DNA of 64,000 nucleotides from Pseudomonadota bacterium (GTDB taxonomy: Bacteria > Pseudomonadota > Gammaproteobacteria > UBA5335), in NCBI GenBank assembly GCA_034189865.1, contig JAXHTV010000011.1, positions 28,615 to 92,614 of the forward strand. Reading direction: 5' to 3'. Both the position numbers and the translations under genes were made by a program. The first letter of the stretch is position 1. The number at the start of each line of letters is the position of its first letter. The notes beneath the pieces were generated by a model that searched no databases, had not been told where the DNA came from, and saw nothing but the letters and a program-made list of their open reading frames with translations. Below, piece by piece: positions 45,576-54,537 of this stretch.

Positions 45576-45649
45576 TGGGGGATCGTCTAGCGGCAGGACA
45601 GCGGACTCTGACTCCGCTAACCTAGGTTCGAATCCTAGTCCCCCAGCCA
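45576..45649 (+). tRNA. tRNA-Gln (anticodon CTG)
   Basis: The 74-nt cloverleaf has TGGGGGA / TCCCCCA acceptor arms, D-arm GTCTAGCGGCAGGAC, anticodon loop CTCTGAC giving CTG, T-arm CTAGG-TTCGAAT-CCTAG, discriminator G and an encoded CCA. It reads CAG codons. It starts 51 bases after rpsI and has its own terminator-like hairpin. Confidence 0.93.
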
Positions 45650-45653
45650 AATT

Positions 45654-45669
45654 CGGGCGTTCGCGCCCG
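45654..45669 (+). terminator. terminator after tRNA-Gln
   Basis: CGGGCG-TTCG-CGCCCG is a six-pair stem with a UUCG tetraloop, four bases after the tRNA CCA end, followed by GTTTCT. Likely a terminator. Confidence 0.65.
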
Positions 45670-45937
45670 GTTTCTGGGCGGCATCGTCCCACCACAATCG
45701 ACTTAGGGCGGTGTCGGTTTAGGGTTTCTGGGGAAAATTTCCTACTTGCCTGTGGGTGGGGCCGGACGGTTCGCCAATCTTCCAGTCGTCCCTATACCCC
45801 TTCCTGGGTAAACGGCTGTCTGGACGGTCGCTGATTGCCCGCATCCGTACAAACTCGAATTTAGTGCAACGCTAGAGACGCTGGCTAAAAAGCCGGTAAG
45901 GTATTTTGGTGATCCGTAGGCGCTTATTCTAGACCCT

Positions 45938-46540
45938 ATGAACGAAACGGATCCTCCCGCTCATTTGATTTATGTCACGTGGTCTTGGCTTGCGCGCATC
46001 GTTTTGATGGGCGCGATTTTTGTGGCCGTATTATTGGTGATGGGCCGCGTACCGATCTGCGAGTGCGGTACGGTTCGGCTGTGGCACGGCGCGGTGATGA
46101 GTTCCGAGAACTCGCAGCACATTTCGGACTGGTATAGCTTCTCCCATATTATTCACGGCTTTTTGTTTTATTCATTGGTCACCGTTTTGGAGCGCATGAG
46201 CGGCAGGGCTTTTGCGCCCGGCGCCAAACTGGCATTGGCGCTGTTGCCCGAGATGGGCTGGGAGATTCTCGAGAACACAGACTACGTCATTAACCGCTAC
46301 CGGGAAGCCACCATATCGCTGGACTACTATGGCGACAGCGTCCTCAACTCGGCAGCGGACGTGGGTTTTTGCGCCTTGGGGTTTATCTTGGCCAGCCGCT
46401 TACCCGTGGCGGTGACCATTGCCTTGGCGGTGGCTTTCGAGCTTTACGTCGGTTGGCAGATTCGGGATAACCTGACCTTGAACGTCATCATGTTGGTCTA
46501 TCCGCTGGATGTGATCCAGCAGTGGCAGTCCGCACGCTAA
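45938..46540 (+). CDS. DUF2585 / UPF0314 membrane protein
   Basis: A 200-residue membrane protein with about five helices. The family signature is [41 protein letters not shown], with conserved Cys, His and Ser residues. UPF0314 is mainly found in alphaproteobacteria and has no known role. The 288-base gap ahead of it holds the tRNA terminator and a small hairpin GGCTAAAAAGCC near 45892, no gene. It converges with the TreT-like gene. Confidence 0.75.
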   Translation: MNETDPPAHLIYVTWSWLARIVLMGAIFVAVLLVMGRVPICECGTVRLWHGAVMSSENSQHISDWYSFSHIIHGFLFYSLVTVLERMSGRAFAPGAKLALALLPEMGWEILENTDYVINRYREATISLDYYGDSVLNSAADVGFCALGFILASRLPVAVTIALAVAFELYVGWQIRDNLTLNVIMLVYPLDVIQQWQSAR

Positions 46541-46569
46541 GCTTTGTTCCTCCCCCGAGCCCGCGGGTC

Positions 46570-47811
46570 CTACTCGAGTTCGATGCGGTCGGTAATATTG
46601 TGAATCAGCGCCAGCACCAGGGCGAGATGTTCGCGCAGGTGACGTGTTAATAAGAAGTTTTCCCGCACGAACCCGTGGGCTTGGGTGCCCATGGATTTCA
46701 ATTCGTCCGGCCGGTGGAAGAGGTAGCGGATGCGCAATGCCGCACCCTCGGGGGAGTTGACCAGAAAGCCGGTATGGTAGTTGACGACCTGCAGCCGAAT
46801 ACCCCCCGTGTCACCGCCGATCACCGGCTTGTGCTTCCACATGGCCTCGGTCACGGTGAGACCGAATCCTTCCCGTACTGATTTTTGCAGCACGATGTCC
46901 GAAGCTCGCTGAAGCGCATTTATCGTGCGATGGGCGTCTGGCGGTAAATCCAGAATGTGGACGTCGGGGTCGTTGTTCGCAGCATCGCGGATTTCTTGTA
47001 GGACACTCGCGCCTTCCGGGTCATCGGTGGCGCTTCCGCCGGCCAAAACCAGCTGCAGTGCAGGGATGAAACGTTTGCTCAGTCGGTAACTTTGCAGCAC
47101 CCCCAGCGGATCTTTAAAACGATCGAAGCGCGAAATTTGTGAGATTAAAGGGCGCTCCGGGTCAATACCAAGCTGTTGATAGGTGGCGTTGATTTCATTC
47201 TGCGACAACTCGACGTTTTTGTCGGAAAGCGGATCGATGCTCGGTGGGATCAGGTATTGCGGGTGGGGAAGCGGCTGTGCAAATGATGCCAGTGAAAAAA
47301 CGCTGGCATCGTAGTCGGTTACGAATTGTCGCAGCTTGCGCCAAACCGGCCGATGGGGGTGGCTCAGGTCGATATGGCATCGCCAGATCCATTTTCCCTT
47401 GCGGTTGGGGCACAGGCCGAGCAGTGGGGCGGGTTGCGGATCGTGAATGAACACGATATCAGCACTTTCCAGTTGCTCCCTTAAGCGTTCGGCATTGTCC
47501 TGGTTAATCCGCTGATAGGCTTCCCACAAGCGGTCTTTGATAAAAACCGCTTGGCCTTGCAAACCATTGTGTATGGATTTGGTGCACTGAAAAAAATCTT
47601 CTTCTCCGGAGATGACTTCCCAGCTGGCGTCGAGACCGAGTTCACGCATTAAGGGGATCAGCTTATGAAGAATCTCGGCGACCCCGCCCCCGGTGCGGGT
47701 TGAATTGACATGAACGATTTTCATGCCACGGAGGGACTCGGTCAGTTGGCGAAGATGCTCAATGACATCTTCGCCTGCCGCGGCGGCATAATCTTCGAGC
47801 ACCGGCGTCAT
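46570..47811 (-). CDS. TreT-like trehalose-forming glycosyltransferase (GT4)
   Basis: A 413-residue GT-B enzyme. The start IVHVNSTRTGGGVAEILHKL is typical of trehalose glycosyltransferring synthase. The sugar-nucleotide half has SQISRFDRFKDPLGVLQ and the EGFGLTVTEAMWKHKPVIGG donor site. TreT joins NDP-glucose to glucose reversibly, giving trehalose for osmotic protection. It overlaps the preceding DUF5752 gene by four bases (ATGA), so the two are translationally coupled. Substrate is inferred. Confidence 0.83.
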   Translation of the reverse strand: MTPVLEDYAAAAGEDVIEHLRQLTESLRGMKIVHVNSTRTGGGVAEILHKLIPLMRELGLDASWEVISGEEDFFQCTKSIHNGLQGQAVFIKDRLWEAYQRINQDNAERLREQLESADIVFIHDPQPAPLLGLCPNRKGKWIWRCHIDLSHPHRPVWRKLRQFVTDYDASVFSLASFAQPLPHPQYLIPPSIDPLSDKNVELSQNEINATYQQLGIDPERPLISQISRFDRFKDPLGVLQSYRLSKRFIPALQLVLAGGSATDDPEGASVLQEIRDAANNDPDVHILDLPPDAHRTINALQRASDIVLQKSVREGFGLTVTEAMWKHKPVIGGDTGGIRLQVVNYHTGFLVNSPEGAALRIRYLFHRPDELKSMGTQAHGFVRENFLLTRHLREHLALVLALIHNITDRIELE

Positions 47812-48488
47812 ACTTCGGCTCCCTGATGGAAATAGTCGGCTGCGATTTCGCTTAGCTGCTCACGAAGCTCGGTCAAAGAGATGAAGTAGGGGTCGATACC
47901 CGCCAGCCGGCGGCGTAGCTCGTCATGTTCATCGCCCCACTGGCCCAGCCAAGCCGAGAAATCATCGGATCGGTCTTCGGTCCGACGGCCAGCGTCAATA
48001 AAATGATAGAACACGCTGCTGGCCGAAAGCCTGGGCAGGATATCTTTCAGCGCCTCGGGCTTTTCGATAGAGCGATGGGTGCGAAATACGATGATCTGTG
48101 AGCGAATGAATTCGAACTGACGATCCGGCGGCGTCCAGAACAGGATTCTTAATTCATCCAGCCGTTCTTCGATGGCATCGATTAACTCGCTTCGCAGGTG
48201 CTCCAGGTCGTCCGTTGCGGAAGGGTCGATGACGCCCAGTCGTTCGGCCAGCGTGCGGTCGTGAATCTCATGGCGGATCCACTCCGCGAAGTCATTGTTG
48301 TACTCGCGGCTTTCAAATCCCGGTCGAAGCAGTGCTCCCCAAAAGTGGAAGTAAATGCTGCTGCTGTCGACATTCAGCAAGCGGTCGCGCAACTCTTTGA
48401 GATTCTGTGCCCGGTTTCCAGTAGCGATAGAGATTAGCGCGCAGTCGCGAATCTCGAACGGTAAATAGGTTTCAGTCTGGGTTGTCAT
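47808..48488 (-). CDS. DUF5752-like protein, TreT partner
   Basis: A 226-residue protein of two similar halves: SSSIYFHFWGALLRPGFESR (first) and SASSVFYHFIDAGRRTEDRS (second). Each is followed by DFAEW or DFSAW and a Leu/Glu helix. ATG 48488 follows GGAGGAA; an earlier in-frame ATG at 48527 is less likely. The close coupling with the TreT gene suggests a regulatory or partner role; no catalytic motif is visible. The family name is from memory and moderately sure. Confidence 0.62.
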   Translation of the reverse strand: MTTQTETYLPFEIRDCALISIATGNRAQNLKELRDRLLNVDSSSIYFHFWGALLRPGFESREYNNDFAEWIRHEIHDRTLAERLGVIDPSATDDLEHLRSELIDAIEERLDELRILFWTPPDRQFEFIRSQIIVFRTHRSIEKPEALKDILPRLSASSVFYHFIDAGRRTEDRSDDFSAWLGQWGDEHDELRRRLAGIDPYFISLTELREQLSEIAADYFHQGAEV

Positions 48489-48539
48489 TGGACGCGTTCC
48501 TCCGCCGAACCATCGGTGGTACGTCAAGCAGTCAGGCGC

Positions 48540-49199
48540 TTAGAATGTCTCGATTCCGTCGGCTGCCGCCAGCAAAACGTGGTCGGCGGGGCGCAGCGCG
48601 AATAGGCCCACTGTCACCACCCCCGGCCAGTTGTTGAAGTCCCGCTCGGTAGAGATAGGCTCGGGAATCATCAACTGATGGACGTCCAGTATGTGGTTAC
48701 CATTGTCCGTGATAAAGCCTTCCCGCCATTGCGGCCTCGCACCAAGAGCGACCAGCTTGCGGGCGATAAAACTCCGCGCCATGGGGATAACCTCGATCGG
48801 CAGCGGGAATTTGCCCAGTACGTCGACTTTCTTGGAGGCGTCAGCGATGCAGATGAAGCGTTCGCTGACCGCGGCAATAATCTTCTCCCGTGTCAGTGCT
48901 CCGCCTCCACCCTTGATCAGTTGGCGTCTTGGGTTGATCTCGTCCGCTCCATCAATATAGACCGGAATGCGATCGGCTTGGTTTAGATCGACGACCGGAA
49001 TCCCGTAGCCGCGCAATCGCTCGGCACTGACTTCCGATGCAGCGACGGTACCCAGGATTCGGTTTTTCAGCGGCGAGGCTGCCAAGGCATCGATAAAGCA
49101 ATCCACTGTGGACCCGCTGCCGATGCCCAGTAGTTCGTCCTCTACGACGTGACTCAGGGCGGCTTCGGCAACTTGTCGCTTGAGCGAGTCTTGTCCCAC
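48540..49199 (-). CDS. rpiA: ribose-5-phosphate isomerase A
   Basis: A 219-residue enzyme that interconverts ribose 5-phosphate and ribulose 5-phosphate. It shows [42 protein letters not shown] and NGNHILDVH. The start is GTG 49199, with AGGAGGAACCC right before it; a longer frame to 49310 is unsupported. It diverges from ilvA, as in some gammaproteobacteria. Together with rpe and prkB it completes the ribulose phosphate interconversions. Confidence 0.95.
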   Translation of the reverse strand: MGQDSLKRQVAEAALSHVVEDELLGIGSGSTVDCFIDALAASPLKNRILGTVAASEVSAERLRGYGIPVVDLNQADRIPVYIDGADEINPRRQLIKGGGGALTREKIIAAVSERFICIADASKKVDVLGKFPLPIEVIPMARSFIARKLVALGARPQWREGFITDNGNHILDVHQLMIPEPISTERDFNNWPGVVTVGLFALRPADHVLLAAADGIETF

Positions 49200-49308
49200 G
49201 GGTTCCTCCTGTTGGCGTGGGGGCGCCGGGTTCGAGCCCTGGCAAGTCTTATCGGGGGTCTTTGCACGTGTCTTTGCAAGCGACAAGCGAGCTGCTACGG
49301 TACCGGCC

Positions 49309-50832
49309 ATGATCGACGACTATATCAAGAAAATCCTGACCGCGAACGTTTACGACGTGGCCGAGATTACGCCACTGGAGTTGGCGCCCAACCTGACAAA
49401 GCGGATCGAAAACCGGGTGTACCTCAAACGCGAGGATATGCAGCCCGTTTTTTCATTCAAACTTCGCGGCGCTTACAACAAGATGTCTCATCTCTCGCCG
49501 GACGCGTTGGCCAAGGGCGTGATCGCTGCTTCGGCCGGGAATCACGCGCAGGGTGTGGCTTTAGCAGCCCGTCGGCTTGGTGCGCGCGCCACCATTGTGA
49601 TGCCTTGTACGACCCCCACGATCAAAGTGAATGCGGTCGCCCAGCTGGGGGCGCGCGTGATACTCCAAGGTGACAACTACGATCAGGCTTACGCTCATGC
49701 CATGCGCTTAGTGAGCGAGCGGGGTTACAGCTTCATCCATCCTTATGACGATCCGGACGTCATTGCGGGGCAGGGTACCGTGGGCATGGAAATGCTGCAG
49801 CAGCACAGCGGGGCGATTGATGCAGTCTTCGTCCCAGTCGGCGGTGGTGGTCTTATCGCAGGTATATCGCTCTATATCAAGTACCTGCATCCCGACATCA
49901 AGATTATCGGCGTTGAGCCAGTGGACACCCCCAGCATGTACGAGGCACTCGAAGCCGGGCGACGGATCCGCCTCTCCCGCGTCGGCTTGTTCGCCGATGG
50001 GGTGGCGGTGAGTCAGGTGGGGAAAGAGACCTTCCGTCTGGCCCAGCAATGCGTCGATGAAGTGGTTCTCGTGACTACGGACGAAATCTGCGCGGCAGTG
50101 CGCGATATCTATGAGGATACCCGGTCGATTGCGGAACCTGCCGGTGCTTTGGCGCTGGCAGGGTTAAAGCGCTATGCGGCCGACAATTCGTTGCAAGACG
50201 CTGCCCTGATCGCCGTGGTCAGCGGCGCCAACATGAATTTTGACCAGTTGCGCTACGTGGCCGAACGCACCGAGTTAGGTGAGCGGCGTGAGGCTCTGTT
50301 TGCAGTGACCATCAAAGAAAGACCGGGAAGTTTTCGCAAGTTTTGCCGTGATATCGGCCGGCGCGATATCACCGAGTTCAACTATCGATATTCGGATCCG
50401 AAATCAGCGCATGTTTTTGCTGGCGTTCGTCTGCATAAAGGGGATGACGAGCGCCATCTGTTGGTACGAAGGCTGCGCGATAAAGGCTACGAGGTCACCG
50501 ACCTGACCGACAACGAGTTGGCTAAACTGCATGTTCGATTTCTGGTCGGTGGGCGGGCGCCCGAATTGCAAAACGAAGTGGTGTACCGCTTCGAGTTTCC
50601 CCAGCAACCCGGGGCCTTGTTGCAATTTTTGCAAGGAATCGGACAGCGCTGGAATATCACCATGTTTCACTACCGAAACCACGTCGCGGATTATGGGCGG
50701 GTGTTGATGGGATTGCAGGTGCCACCGGCAGAGCGCGAAGCCTGTCGCGCGTCGTTGGACGCCTTGGGCTTGGATTATCACGATGAGTCATCCAATCCCG
50801 CCTATGGATACTTTTTAGGTGGGGGGGGTTAG
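49309..50832 (+). CDS. ilvA: threonine ammonia-lyase (biosynthetic)
   Basis: A 507-residue PLP enzyme that turns threonine into 2-oxobutanoate for isoleucine. The PLP Lys is in [14 protein letters not shown], with [30 protein letters not shown] and ESVD-like [12 protein letters not shown]. Two ACT-like domains (from about residue 325) carry isoleucine/valine regulation, giving the full-length biosynthetic form. ATG 49309; no strong ribosome site seen. Confidence 0.95.
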   Translation: MIDDYIKKILTANVYDVAEITPLELAPNLTKRIENRVYLKREDMQPVFSFKLRGAYNKMSHLSPDALAKGVIAASAGNHAQGVALAARRLGARATIVMPCTTPTIKVNAVAQLGARVILQGDNYDQAYAHAMRLVSERGYSFIHPYDDPDVIAGQGTVGMEMLQQHSGAIDAVFVPVGGGGLIAGISLYIKYLHPDIKIIGVEPVDTPSMYEALEAGRRIRLSRVGLFADGVAVSQVGKETFRLAQQCVDEVVLVTTDEICAAVRDIYEDTRSIAEPAGALALAGLKRYAADNSLQDAALIAVVSGANMNFDQLRYVAERTELGERREALFAVTIKERPGSFRKFCRDIGRRDITEFNYRYSDPKSAHVFAGVRLHKGDDERHLLVRRLRDKGYEVTDLTDNELAKLHVRFLVGGRAPELQNEVVYRFEFPQQPGALLQFLQGIGQRWNITMFHYRNHVADYGRVLMGLQVPPAEREACRASLDALGLDYHDESSNPAYGYFLGGGG

Positions 50833-50943
50833 TAGCCGGTTGGGTATCGTGCGGTCAGGTTTTGGTTGGCAGCTGGAGAGGTCAGAAAGAAGATGCTCCG
50901 ACTGGTCTTCGGTCAGAGCATTCGCAGGATATATCACGGTAGA

Positions 50944-51582
50944 TCAGATGAGTAGTAACGCGCTTGCTCCGATACCCACCGCGCAGACGGACGCTATTTT
51001 GGCGGCGTTGATCAGACGGCGTTTTTGAGCGCCCTTTTTTACATGGTTGAGGAGGGAGTCGAAGTTGAAGTCGGCGACAGCATAACCGGCATGTTCCCCA
51101 TTGTCCATATCCAATCGAATGGCCGCAGAGATGCAGTAGTCACAAGTTGCCATAGAGATGTATGGCTCGGTAATCACCAGCTGCGATTGCTCTTTGGCTT
51201 GCTGGTAGTAGGGTCGCCGGCTCCGGTCGCGTCCACGGTGGTTGGCCACACGCTGAACCACGAGATTCCGGTCGACTGTAATGTTTTCGCTGCGTTGAAT
51301 TCCCTGTTCATCGAGTGTGTAGAGCAACTCGATGAAAGGGTATGAGGCAACCAATTGCCGCATGGCATTCTGGAGTGCCGTGTCGTTGTCTCGCAACGCC
51401 GCACCTTGCGTCTGGAGTGGTGCCATCAAGTCCGTGACAGTCGCCTGAATTTGTTGGCGGTTGTCTTCGAAAAGACGAATTGTTTCGCGTTTTTCGCCAA
51501 TGTAGACGGGTACTTGACCGCTGAGTTTCAGTAGCGTTTGGTTCCAGTTTCCGGTTTGCAGGCGAACAATCATGGTGACCAT
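50944..51582 (-). CDS. Cache/PDC-domain protein with C-terminal membrane anchor
   Basis: A 212-residue protein. A long N-terminal helix precedes a Cache-like domain whose second half reads HRGRDRSRRPYYQQAKEQ and ITEPYISMATCDYCISAAIRL. Cache domains sense small molecules outside the cytoplasm. The only hydrophobic stretch is at the very C-terminus (AAKIASVCAVGIGASALLLI), with RR-rich residues before it. No N-terminal signal is visible, so the topology is unusual. No kinase, cyclase or chemotaxis output is attached. Confidence 0.65.
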   Translation of the reverse strand: MVTMIVRLQTGNWNQTLLKLSGQVPVYIGEKRETIRLFEDNRQQIQATVTDLMAPLQTQGAALRDNDTALQNAMRQLVASYPFIELLYTLDEQGIQRSENITVDRNLVVQRVANHRGRDRSRRPYYQQAKEQSQLVITEPYISMATCDYCISAAIRLDMDNGEHAGYAVADFNFDSLLNHVKKGAQKRRLINAAKIASVCAVGIGASALLLI

Positions 51583-51754
51583 TTCCGCTGTAATTTTAGA
51601 TGAATCAACTTGCCTTACCTTTAAGCAAAACTTGTGCCGACTACGTGGGTTTCAGAAAACAATGACTTAGAGGGTTTCTGGCCCGCTTTTGGCACTAAGG
51701 CGGTGCGATGTCCGTCCGTATGTTGTCGCTGCGCGTCACCCCGGTGCAGGGGTG

Positions 51755-52207
51755 TCATTCCAAGGAAAGTATGAATTCCCACTCCACATCGGAGACCGGC
51801 ATGACTGAAAGCCGATTGCCCTTCCGAACCAGGGCCATCTCGTGTAGCTCCGGGTGGGCTTTTAGCTCCTGAAGCGTAATGGTTCGCTCTAGATGGCGTT
51901 CGTAGCGCACATCGACCATAAACCAACGAGGTTGGTCGGTGGTGCTTTTAGGGTCGTAGTAGGGGGAGTCGGGGTTTTGGGCGGTATGGTCCGGATACCC
52001 TTCCTTGACAATCCGTGCGATGCCCACAATGCCGGGTGTGGGGCAGTTCGAGTGGTAAATGAATGCGCCGTCACCCACTCGCATTTGGTCTCGCATCATG
52101 TTGCGGGCTTGATAGTTCCGTACACCATCCCACGGTTCGACATCAGCCGCTTTTAGGTCGTCGATGCTAAAAGTGGATGGTTCGGTTTTCATAAGCCAAT
52201 AAGCCAT
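51755..52207 (-). CDS. EVE-domain protein
   Basis: A 150-residue single-domain protein of the EVE (PUA-related) family: YWLMKTEPSTFSIDDL, EPWDGVRNYQARNMMRDQMRVGD and FIYHSNCPTPGIVGIARIVKEGYPD. EVE domains probably recognise modified bases in DNA or RNA; stand-alone copies are common and uncharacterised. ATG 52207; an upstream ATG at 52231 is also in frame. It is downstream of ygfA on the same strand. Confidence 0.88.
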   Translation of the reverse strand: MAYWLMKTEPSTFSIDDLKAADVEPWDGVRNYQARNMMRDQMRVGDGAFIYHSNCPTPGIVGIARIVKEGYPDHTAQNPDSPYYDPKSTTDQPRWFMVDVRYERHLERTITLQELKAHPELHEMALVRKGNRLSVMPVSDVEWEFILSLE

Positions 52208-52251
52208 GGCGCTGGTTAATCCTGATTTCAAATGGTGAGTCGAATGTTGGG

Positions 52252-52881
52252 TTATTTGTACCGCGCCGTGTCAGCCAGGGTGCCGTAAACAGCGTGGTCG
52301 GTGACGACGCCGTCCAACATGACGTCCCACGGCTGCACGGGTAATGCCTCAACCCGCTGGAAATCGTACGCGATTCCGATCAGTTTCGGGTGCTTCCAAC
52401 GGGCGCGATGACGGAGAAAGGCGAAGCTCCGGTCGTAGAATCCGCCGCCCATGCCAAGACGAGCGCCGGCACCGTCAAATGCCACAAGCGGCGTGAGGAC
52501 AACGTCGAGAAATCTTGGGTCCGCCTGACAACGCGGCCGCGGAGCCGGCTCCGGGATACCGTAGTGGTTCGGTTGCAGCGGATCATTGGGCCGGTAGCGG
52601 TAAAAATGCATCCGAGGGCTGGTGCCCCGGGTCAATACCGGGAGGTACGTCTCAACGCGGCGTCGCCAAGCCCAATGCAGGATCTCGCCGGGGCTGATCT
52701 CGCCGTCGGCGGCGATGAACAAACCGATCCGTCGGGCCTGCCGCCAGGCAGGAAGGTGGATCAAACGCTTGGTCATTTGGCTCGCGCGGCTCGCTCGGTC
52801 ATGGGGGGCCAGCGCACGGCGCCGCCGCCGGATCTCACGCCGGAGTTCGCGCTTGTCACTAATCGATGGCGAGTGGGTCAC
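52252..52881 (-). CDS. ygfA: 5-formyltetrahydrofolate cyclo-ligase
   Basis: A 209-residue enzyme of the YgfA/MTHFS family, converting 5-formyl-THF to 5,10-methenyl-THF with ATP. It has the basic RRELRREIRRRRRAL-like start, IGLFIAADGEIS, LTPLVAFDGAGARLGMGGGFYDRSFAFL and a conserved Asp near the end. It follows 6S RNA and zapA, the classic gammaproteobacterial order. Confidence 0.92.
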   Translation of the reverse strand: MTHSPSISDKRELRREIRRRRRALAPHDRASRASQMTKRLIHLPAWRQARRIGLFIAADGEISPGEILHWAWRRRVETYLPVLTRGTSPRMHFYRYRPNDPLQPNHYGIPEPAPRPRCQADPRFLDVVLTPLVAFDGAGARLGMGGGFYDRSFAFLRHRARWKHPKLIGIAYDFQRVEALPVQPWDVMLDGVVTDHAVYGTLADTARYK

Positions 52882-52967
52882 TGAGAAAACCGGCGGGGAG
52901 GGGGTGTCGGATCGAGCCGTGTCATGAATGCTTTATCGGTAAGCGTTACATTGAGCCGTTTATGAGA

Positions 52968-53156
52968 GACGCCTCCCGCCTGTGTCGTAAGTCACCTTCG
53001 ACCTTGAACCGGAGGTTCAAGTGGGTCCGGCCTACGGGTCTTTAGGCTCTCCGCTCGTGCGCGGATATGCACACCGACTCGTCACGCCCGGTCCCTGGGT
53101 ACGAATTTAGGCTCAAGGGTACTACCCGATGTCTTTCGAACACTGCAGGAGGCGTC
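52968..53156 (-). ncRNA. ssrS: 6S RNA
   Basis: The roughly 189-nt RNA lies between zapA and ygfA, the standard place. The two ends pair (GACGCCTCC with GGAGGCGTC) and close a long rod. The internal hairpin CTTGAACC-TCC-GGTTCAAG (53021-53003) matches the CACCTTGAACC...GGTTCAAGG of E. coli 6S RNA. TTGAGCC near the 5' third and GAGAGCCTAAAG further on also fit. It binds sigma-70 RNA polymerase and mimics an open promoter in stationary phase. The exact ends are estimated. Confidence 0.92.
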
Positions 53157-53233
53157 AAACCTTTACCTCGAAGCCGCGGGCTCTGCCGCAGGCTCCGATT
53201 TGCTTGCTCGTCGTTGCGCTCCAAAACGCGTCG

Positions 53234-53557
53234 CTACTGCTCAAGAGAACTGTCGTCCAGAACTGCATCCAGCTTTAATCGGAGTGATCGCAAACGTGAT
53301 TCGATCTCGTCCTTGGAGTGCTGTTCTTGTCCCTGGACCAGAAGATCGTTGGTGATGTTCAATGCCGCCATCACGGCGATTCGATCCATGCCCACTACTT
53401 TACCGCTGTCGCGGATTTTTCGCATCTTTTTGTCCAGGTAGTCCGCGCACTCGATGAGCGCTGCGCGTTCGTTTTCCGGGCAGGCGACCTGATAGGTTTT
53501 ATCGAGGATGTGGACCGATAAGGAAACGACTTTTCCGGCAGCGGGCTGATGTTCCAT
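53234..53557 (-). CDS. zapA: cell division protein ZapA
   Basis: A 107-residue FtsZ-binding protein. SLSVHILDKTYQVACPENERAALIECADYLDKKM is the ZapA globular domain with the conserved YxxxC and AxxLD parts. It is followed by the long coiled coil (DRIAVMAALNITNDLL... to the end). It overlaps the preceding small gene by one base and precedes 6S RNA. Confidence 0.94.
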   Translation of the reverse strand: MEHQPAAGKVVSLSVHILDKTYQVACPENERAALIECADYLDKKMRKIRDSGKVVGMDRIAVMAALNITNDLLVQGQEQHSKDEIESRLRSLRLKLDAVLDDSSLEQ

Positions 53558-53766
53558 CAGGTATGATGCTCCATGGATTTCAAACGGGAAACCATGGCTT
53601 CAACGCGGCTTCTGACCACTTCGTTTTTTTGGATAAGCAATGCCCGCTCCTGGTTGATCTGGTCAAGCCGTTGTCGCAATGAGTTATTTTCTTCCCGTAA
53701 TTGGTGGCATCGGCGAAGCAACTCGTCGATACGTTGTTCCAGTTTTTCCAGTTCGGATTCGGACAT
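53557..53766 (-). CDS. ZapB-like small coiled-coil protein (TIGR02449 family)
   Basis: A 69-residue coiled coil (MSESELEKLEQRIDELLRRC, then QLREENNSLRQRL and KNEVVRSRVEAMVSRLK). It directly precedes and overlaps zapA (TGATG), as in Pseudomonas and relatives. It is of ZapB-like size and shape and likely contributes to division-ring assembly. A longer frame upstream is unsupported. Confidence 0.85.
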   Translation of the reverse strand: MSESELEKLEQRIDELLRRCHQLREENNSLRQRLDQINQERALLIQKNEVVRSRVEAMVSRLKSMEHHT

Positions 53767-53839
53767 GGCGTTCGTGACCCACGGTGAGTAACTCGGTCGC
53801 TTATCGGTTTGCTTCGGCCGGATAAAACCGGATATGACA

Positions 53840-53868
53840 TTGTGAACGTGACAGCCCCTAAATATAGA
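53840..53868 (+). promoter_or_regulatory. sigma-70 promoter for the ygfB-pepP-ubi cluster
   Basis: TTGTGA (53840-53845), a 17-base spacer and TATAGA (53863-53868) stand about 80 bases before ygfB. The gap is divergent with the zapA operon; the zapA-side promoter was not clear. Confidence 0.55.
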
Positions 53869-53949
53869 ACGCCGCTTAGAGGTTGGCAAACACTCACGGA
53901 CGACAAGGATGTGGGACAGAAGATCCGCCTCAGAATGCGGGATGTTTGA

Positions 53950-54537
53950 ATGAGTCGCGAGAACAAAATGACGGACTACGAAGCTCTGGCAGACGACCTG
54001 ATCGATGCGCGATTGTCCATGGGGCCGGCGGAACTCCACGGGCATCTTTGTGGTTGGATCATTGGTCGAGGCCCTATGGCCGAGCAAGGGGGGTGGTTGC
54101 ATGACGTCGTTTTGCAAGCGCTGCCCGGCGGTGTTGATGAGTCGGCGCTGCCCGCAGCGGTGGGTGCGATGTGGCAAGATGCCCTCTACGCTTTGGCCGA
54201 AGGTCCTTTGACATTCCAGCTGCTACAGCCTGGAGATACTGAGTCGATTGAACAGCGCCTGTCGGCGTTAACGGAATGGTGTGAGGGTTTTTTGCTGGGT
54301 TTGGTGGCGGGCAGTGTCAATGGTGTGTCGACGTTCTCGGAGGACTCTCGCGAGTTCGTTGAGGATTTGGTCGAGATCTCCCGAGCACATCGGGGTGATG
54401 AGGATGACGAGACGGCCGAATTCGCGTTTACCGAGCTATATGAATTCGTGCGGGTGGGTGTGCTCTTAATGTTTGAAGAAGTCGTGGCGCGGGCGCAACA
54501 GCCAGCGGCTCCGCGTGGGGGAGAGCGCTCCAAATGA
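53950..54537 (+). CDS. ygfB: UPF0149 family protein YgfB
   Basis: A 195-residue acidic helical protein. The UPF0149 pattern is clear: ELHGHLCGWIIGRGPMAEQGGWL, LTEWCEGFLLGL and FAFTELYEFVRVGVLLMFEEV. In Pseudomonas a homologue modulates antibiotic-related gene expression; in general the role is open. It heads the ygfB-pepP-ubiH-ubiI run known from E. coli. An alternative ATG lies at 53968. Confidence 0.9.
   Translation: MSRENKMTDYEALADDLIDARLSMGPAELHGHLCGWIIGRGPMAEQGGWLHDVVLQALPGGVDESALPAAVGAMWQDALYALAEGPLTFQLLQPGDTESIEQRLSALTEWCEGFLLGLVAGSVNGVSTFSEDSREFVEDLVEISRAHRGDEDDETAEFAFTELYEFVRVGVLLMFEEVVARAQQPAAPRGGERSK

Noticed and set aside
49222..49250. GGGTTCGAGCCC, like a tRNA T-arm
   Set aside because: No acceptor, D- or anticodon arm can be built around it; it lies in the gap between rpiA and ilvA.
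53767..54177. Extension of the ZapB-like gene to 54177
   Set aside because: The family is about 70 residues and the extension runs antisense through ygfB.
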